Positions 60,136-64,000 of a stretch of 64,000 nt of DNA are shown here, one piece after another. This DNA comes from Anaerolineae bacterium (GTDB lineage: Bacteria; Chloroflexota; Anaerolineae; Aggregatilineales; Phototrophicaceae). Where the stretch lies: assembly GCA_022841825.1 (NCBI GenBank), contig JALHQT010000007.1, positions 124,001 through 188,000 of the forward strand, read 5' to 3'. Below the pieces are notes generated by a model. The model ran no database searches. It was not told the origin of the DNA and was given only the letters and a program-made list of their open reading frames with translations. Position 1 is the stretch's first letter. Every line of letters starts with the position of its first letter. The position numbers and the translations under genes were made by a program.

Positions 60136-61566
60136 GTGGCGTCACGTAAAGACAACTACTATCTCCTCAGCCTCGGCTGTTCCAAAAATACCGTCGATAG
60201 CGAAAGCATCGCCCAGGTGCTCAACCAGAACGGCATGCGCGGCGTCGGCTCGCCCGATAAGGCGAACGTGCTGATCGTCAACACCTGCGGCTTCATCGAC
60301 ACCGCCAAGCAGGAGTCCATCGACGCCCTGCGCGAGCTGGTCGAAGGGCGGCGCAGCGGGCAGATGGTGATCGCGGCGGGCTGCCTGGCGCAGCGCTACG
60401 GCGGCACGCTGGTCGAAGAAGTGCCGGGGCTGGATGGCGTGATCGGCACGCGGCGCTGGATGGACATCTTCGACTTCATCGGCAGGCTGCGCGACCGCCA
60501 GCACCCCGAACCGCTCTACCATCTGCCGACCGACGCGCCGACCGTCGGCTTGGACGAGCGCGGCGTGCTGCGCGCCAGTGTGCAGGGCGCATCCGCCTAC
60601 CTCAAGATCGCCGATGGCTGCCGCCGCCCGTGCGCCTTCTGCGCCATCCCGAAGATCAAGGGCACTGCCGTCAGCCGCCCGCTGGAGAGCATCGTGCGCG
60701 AGGCTGCCCAGCTCCAGGCGATGGGCGTCAAGGAGATCATCCTGATCGCCCAGGACAGCACCGACTGGGGTTACGACCTGGGCTACAAGGACGGCATGGC
60801 GGTGCTGCTCGACGCCATCTGCGCCGCCGCGCCGGGCATCCGCTGGATACGCATCATGTACGCCTACCCCGGCTACGTCACGCCGAAGATGATCGAGGCG
60901 ATGGCACGCCACCCGCAGGTGCTGCACTATCTCGATATCCCGCTCCAGCACGGGCATCGCGATACGCTCCTGCGGATGCGCCGCCCCGCCAAGATCGAAT
61001 GGGTGTATGAGACGCTCGCTTCAATGCGCCGCGCCATGCCCGATCTCGCCGTACGCACGACCTTCATCGTCGGCTACCCCGGCGAGACGGATGAGGAGTT
61101 CGACGGGCTGATGAAGTTCGTCCGCGACCTCGAATTCGACCGCGTCGGTGCCTTCAAGTACTCCTACGAGATCGGCACGCCGAGCGCGCGCCTGCCCAAC
61201 CCGGTCGATGACGCCGTGAAAGAGGAACGCTGGAAGCGGCTGATGGAGCTTCAACAGGGCATCAGCCTGAAGAAGAATCAGGCGCTGGTCGGCAGGACGC
61301 TCGACATCCTGGTCGAAGGGCATGGCGAGGGCGAAGACGACGACGGCAACCCGGTGGATGGGGTGATCACGCTCGGTCGCTCCTACCGCGACGCGCCGGA
61401 GATCGACGGCTATGTGATCGTCGAGGGCGAGCTGCCCGTCGGCGAGATTGTCCCGGTGCGCATCACCGGCGCGACGACCTATGACCTGCTGGCGACCGTC
61501 GAGACAGGCGCGCCGATCATCATCCAGCCAGGGCAGATTTACGGCGCGGGGATGTTGCCTTCTTGA
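60136..61566 (+). CDS. rimO: Ribosomal protein S12 methylthiotransferase
   Basis: 476 residues. RimO adds a methylthio group to the conserved aspartate of ribosomal protein S12, using radical SAM chemistry and a second iron-sulphur cluster. The N-terminal cluster ligands are C15, C51 and C83; the radical-SAM motif is C162-x3-C166-x2-C169 (GCRRPCAFCAIPKIKG). A C-terminal TRAM domain covers about 400-470. GTG at 60136 has TGGAGGAC upstream. A GNAT gene overlaps the stop by 4 nt. A broken copy of the first 78 bp lies 1.1 kb upstream. Confidence 0.95.
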   Translation: MASRKDNYYLLSLGCSKNTVDSESIAQVLNQNGMRGVGSPDKANVLIVNTCGFIDTAKQESIDALRELVEGRRSGQMVIAAGCLAQRYGGTLVEEVPGLDGVIGTRRWMDIFDFIGRLRDRQHPEPLYHLPTDAPTVGLDERGVLRASVQGASAYLKIADGCRRPCAFCAIPKIKGTAVSRPLESIVREAAQLQAMGVKEIILIAQDSTDWGYDLGYKDGMAVLLDAICAAAPGIRWIRIMYAYPGYVTPKMIEAMARHPQVLHYLDIPLQHGHRDTLLRMRRPAKIEWVYETLASMRRAMPDLAVRTTFIVGYPGETDEEFDGLMKFVRDLEFDRVGAFKYSYEIGTPSARLPNPVDDAVKEERWKRLMELQQGISLKKNQALVGRTLDILVEGHGEGEDDDGNPVDGVITLGRSYRDAPEIDGYVIVEGELPVGEIVPVRITGATTYDLLATVETGAPIIIQPGQIYGAGMLPS

Positions 61567-62087
61567 TTCCCACCCTCGACACCGCCCGCCTGCACCTGCG
61601 CCCGCTGACGCATAACGACGCGCGCGATTACCACCACGTCGTCCACAGCGACCCGGACGTGATGCGCTATCTGCGCGGCGGGCAGTCGATGCCGATCAAC
61701 TACACCCGCAACATGATCGACTACTTCATCGATCATGGGCAGGCGTATGGCTTCTCTTTTCTGGCGGTGACGGACAAAGCGACTGGCGCATTCATGGGGC
61801 ACTGCGGACTGCACCAACTGTCCGACGTGGTCGAAATCGGCTATGCGCTCGGCAAAGCGTACTGGGGTGGCGGTTACGCGACGGAAGCCGGGCGTGTCGT
61901 CCTGCGCTGGGGGTTCGAGACGCTGGCATTGGAGCAGATCATCGCCGTCGCCTATCCGGAGAACCTCGCCTCACGCCGCGTGATGGAACGCCTGGGCATG
62001 ACCTACGAAGGCGAAATCGAACGCTACTACGATGCACGGCTCTCGCTCTGCCGCATCCACAAAGCAGCGTTTCAGGCGGCGACATAA
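61563..62087 (+). CDS. RimJ/RimL-type GNAT acetyltransferase
   Basis: 174 residues. Motifs: DTARLHLRPLTHNDARDYHH, IGYALGKAYWGGGYATEAGR (acetyl-CoA loop) and YPENLASRRVMERLGMTYEG. Relatives acetylate the N-termini of ribosomal proteins or other amines. It starts at a TTG that overlaps the rimO stop (TTGA), so the two are coupled; a ribosomal target is then a fair guess, though unproven. Confidence 0.9.
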   Translation: MIPTLDTARLHLRPLTHNDARDYHHVVHSDPDVMRYLRGGQSMPINYTRNMIDYFIDHGQAYGFSFLAVTDKATGAFMGHCGLHQLSDVVEIGYALGKAYWGGGYATEAGRVVLRWGFETLALEQIIAVAYPENLASRRVMERLGMTYEGEIERYYDARLSLCRIHKAAFQAAT

Positions 62088-62173
62088 CGGGCACTACCCG
62101 CCCCACTTATTAGAGGGCAGCGGCGCTTGAAAACGGTTTATAATGGGTAGTAGGGGAGTTGAGAGGAAGTCCC

Positions 62174-62668
62174 ATGAACCCCATGCAGCCGCCCCGCGCG
62201 CTGCCCTCCGCAGACGACCGCATCATCATCGAAGCGCGCTTTTCCAACATCACGCCCGAACTTCTGTATGACCACTTCGTCCGCCCCACGCTGGTCATCC
62301 GCTGGTGGTCGCCATATGCCGATATTCATGCGCGTCAGGGCGGCGCGTTCCACTACGCCTGGAACGATCTCAACCTCCATCTGCGCGGATCGTTTCATGC
62401 GGTTGAGCGCGGGTCGAAGCTGATCTTCACCTGGCAGTGGGATCATGAAAAGCCGTTCGGACGCGCACCCCGCACGGTGGCGATCACCTTTCGCCCGTGC
62501 GAAGACGGCGGCGCGCTGCTGCACATCGAGCATTCGCCATACGACGCGCAGGAGCAGGCAGACCGCAAGGCGCACGCCGAAGCATGGCTGTACTACCTCA
62601 AGCGCCTACAAGGCGTGGTCGCGGGCGCGCAAGCGGTGCCTACTTTCGCTCAAATTCATTCACCTTGA
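62174..62668 (+). CDS. SRPBCC/AHSA1-family protein
   Basis: 164 residues with the AHSA1 fold: IIIEARFSNITPELLYDHFV, RPTLVIRWWSPYADIHARQG, GAFHYAWNDLNLHL and FTWQWDHEKPFG, then a C-terminal helix AEAWLYYLKRLQGVV. It is a distant relative of the protein at 4782 but has no ArsR partner. GAGGAAG lies before the ATG at 62174. Its last 29 bp overlap the 3-prime end of the convergent gene. Confidence 0.85.
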   Translation: MNPMQPPRALPSADDRIIIEARFSNITPELLYDHFVRPTLVIRWWSPYADIHARQGGAFHYAWNDLNLHLRGSFHAVERGSKLIFTWQWDHEKPFGRAPRTVAITFRPCEDGGALLHIEHSPYDAQEQADRKAHAEAWLYYLKRLQGVVAGAQAVPTFAQIHSP

Positions 62669-63431
62669 GCCGTGTCTGGTGCCCTTCGACGCGCGTACCA
62701 TCCGCGACACCCTGGAAATAGTCCTTCTGCCAGAGCTGGCGCGCCGCCGCGCTGTCGGGCACGCGCAGTTCGGCGTTGAACTGGTTGCGTCGTTCTGACC
62801 ATTCGGTGTATGCCGCCTTCAATGCCGGGTTCCTGTCAATATCGCGCACTTCACCCCCGAACGCTTCGATCTCGCCGCGCCTGATGGGCGCAATCTGGCA
62901 GATCGGCTCGCCTTTGGCGAAGGTGACGGGCGTGTGTGGTCTAGTGAAGATCCAGTTCATGGTGAAGGTGGCGCGGTTCCAATCCGTCTCGACAATCGCA
63001 TCAAGCGCCTGGATGCCATCGCGCGGCAGGTTCGACGGTCCCCGCACAAGTAGGTTGTAGCCGGGCGGCGTGCGGAACAGATAGGGGATGCTGAACGTGA
63101 GCACGCCATGTCCGAAGTGGGTCAGCGCGGAATGCGGGGTGACCGCGTCGCCCGCAAAGCGGATAGTGATCGCGTCCAGTTCCTCGCCGCCATTCCACAC
63201 CGCGCTAAAGGGCTGATCGTTGAGTATCCACCAGCCATGCTGATTGGCGATCAGCAGCGGCAGGCAGCGATAGGCGAAGCGCATCCGCGTGTTGTCCATC
63301 CAGGCGCGTTCCTGCGGCGCGCGGATGATGGGCATATCCATCTGTTGATTGAGCGTGTAGGCGATGATGTAGCGTTCGGGGTCAAGTTCGTGCAGCGCGG
63401 CGTCATGCGGCGCAGGGTTGGCATGAGACAT
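62640..63431 (-). CDS. DUF6065 family protein
   Basis: 263 residues. The sequence matches my recollection of DUF6065 proteins: PIIRAPQERAWMDNTRMRFA, YRCLPLLIANQHGWWILNDQ, SHFGHGVLTF-like THFGHGVLTFSIPYLFRTPP, GYNLLVRGPSNLPRDGIQAL and ETDWNRATFTMNWIFTRP. The function of the family is unknown. The second ATG (63431) was chosen because GGAGGG lies 6 nt before it; the first (63437) abuts the site. It overlaps the AHSA1 gene tail to tail. Confidence 0.85.
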   Translation of the reverse strand: MSHANPAPHDAALHELDPERYIIAYTLNQQMDMPIIRAPQERAWMDNTRMRFAYRCLPLLIANQHGWWILNDQPFSAVWNGGEELDAITIRFAGDAVTPHSALTHFGHGVLTFSIPYLFRTPPGYNLLVRGPSNLPRDGIQALDAIVETDWNRATFTMNWIFTRPHTPVTFAKGEPICQIAPIRRGEIEAFGGEVRDIDRNPALKAAYTEWSERRNQFNAELRVPDSAAARQLWQKDYFQGVADGTRVEGHQTRLKVNEFERK

Positions 63432-63500
63432 AGGCATCCCTCCAAGGCATGATATCGATTGTAGCGCGGAAAAGCGATCGCACAGGGTGCACCACTCCCC

Positions 63501-63521
63501 GCGTCTAGCCCAGATAGACGC
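63501..63521. promoter_or_regulatory. Inverted repeat upstream of the DUF4062 gene
   Basis: GCGTCTA-GCCCAGA-TAGACGC, a perfect 7-bp inverted repeat in the divergent promoter region. A TATACT box lies at 63537-63542. Possibly an operator. Confidence 0.4.
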
Positions 63522-63580
63522 CGTCCCGCGTTCGGACTATACTTAAATCGCGTCGAATACATCGCGAATGCTGCCAGCTC

Positions 63581-64000
63581 ATGAGCAATCGTCGTCACAT
63601 CCGCATCTTCATCTCCTCCCCGGGTGATGTCCAGAAAGAGCGGCAGATCGCGCGCAGCGTGATCGAACGCCTGAGCCGAGACCCGTTCGTGCGCAAAAAG
63701 GCGGACGTCGAAGCGCTCATGTGGGATGATCCGGATGCACCCATCCCAATGGACGCCACCATGCCGCCGCAGGAAGCGGTCAACCTGAGCATCGACAAGC
63801 CCTCGGAATGCGAAATTGTCGTCGTGATCTTCTGGTCGCGGATGGGGACGCCCCTCTCGCCGGAAATCCGCAAACCCGACGGCAGTCCTTACTATTCCGG
63901 CACCGAATGGGAGTATCTCGATGCGGTGCAGGCGGCAGAAACTTCTGCCGATAAGCTGCCGTACGTTCCGCTCTATCGCCGCGATGCCACCCCGCCATTC
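63581..64000 (+). CDS. DUF4062-domain protein, 3-prime end outside the window
   Basis: 140 residues are visible and the frame is open to the last base. The start MSNRRHIRIFISSPGDVQKE matches the N-terminus of DUF4062, a Rossmann-like, TIR/SLOG-related domain found at the front of large signalling or defence proteins. LSIDKPSECEIVVVIFWSRM, GTPLSP and YYSGTEWEYLDAV continue the family pattern. In this phylum such domains are often joined to NTPase, WD40 or TPR parts, but the partner domain here is unknown. It is divergent from the DUF6065 gene. Confidence 0.85.
   Translation, partial: MSNRRHIRIFISSPGDVQKERQIARSVIERLSRDPFVRKKADVEALMWDDPDAPIPMDATMPPQEAVNLSIDKPSECEIVVVIFWSRMGTPLSPEIRKPDGSPYYSGTEWEYLDAVQAAETSADKLPYVPLYRRDATPPF

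Noticed and set aside
1-64000. tRNA or rRNA genes
   Set aside because: No cloverleaf with a TTC-type arm or rRNA-like segment was recognised on reading; a covariance search would be needed to be certain.

Overview
The window reads as a GC-rich (about 60 percent G+C by eye) chromosomal segment of a member of the Chloroflexota, most likely the Anaerolineae. This placement is inference from gene content: abundant stand-alone CheY-like receivers, Ser/Thr kinases with extracytoplasmic Thr/Pro linkers, SH3b and jelly-roll modules, secreted TPR proteins ending in PPC-like domains, XisI-like, Uma2 and DUF4062 genes, several sugar ABC importers and a membrane pyrophosphatase. No rRNA or tRNA gene, phage, transposase or CRISPR array was recognised.

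Layout. 1-1430: minus-strand signalling cluster (GAF protein cut by the window edge, two receivers). 1771-5279: GH2 glycosidase, an XisI-like remnant, an ArsR/AHSA1 pair with a visible promoter and operator. 5283-9829: a large receptor-like kinase divergent from an OmpR-type regulator, the two linked by a 14-bp inverted repeat. 9960-12736: small conserved genes, a MOSC protein, a membrane protein and lexA. 12900-24919: a sugar locus, rhamnulokinase followed by two complete ABC importers of the RhaS/LsrB class and a class II aldolase, headed by a promoter with an embedded palindromic operator. 24959-34946: HEAT/membrane protein, two secreted TPR proteins, a Tat-exported phosphoesterase, small hypotheticals, and a roadblock/Ser-Thr kinase pair. 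35029-42840: a BMP-fasciclin fusion protein, a GT-C glycosyltransferase carrying in-frame repeats, an iron alcohol dehydrogenase, a GNAT protein, a probably inactive dienelactone-hydrolase homologue and a gene behind a perfect 20-bp palindrome. 42962-51584: two receivers, hppA, and a signalling operon encoding a cyclase-GAF-GAF-histidine kinase, a receiver and a receiver-TIR fusion, followed by a CHRD protein. 51603-64000: house-cleaning NTPase, a MalEFG-type importer without its ATPase, GNAT, RibD-like, deaminase and Uma2 genes, rimO preceded by a decayed copy of its own 5-prime end and an apparently foreign gene, and finally the start of a DUF4062 gene running off the window.

Two things stand out. 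First, 46804-50822 looks like a phosphorelay that could control a TIR effector through a receiver domain, with a nucleotide cyclase domain fused to the kinase; I know of no described system with this layout. Second, the window is densely seeded with short palindromic repeats of at least three families: GTAGGGGCG...CGCCCCTAC hairpins, GTGCG-rich inverted arms near gene starts, and nested CCTCACCCC...GGGGTGAGG elements. Some lie inside an open reading frame without breaking it, one forms the stop codon of a glycosidase, and another appears to supply the ribosome-binding site and start of a secreted protein.
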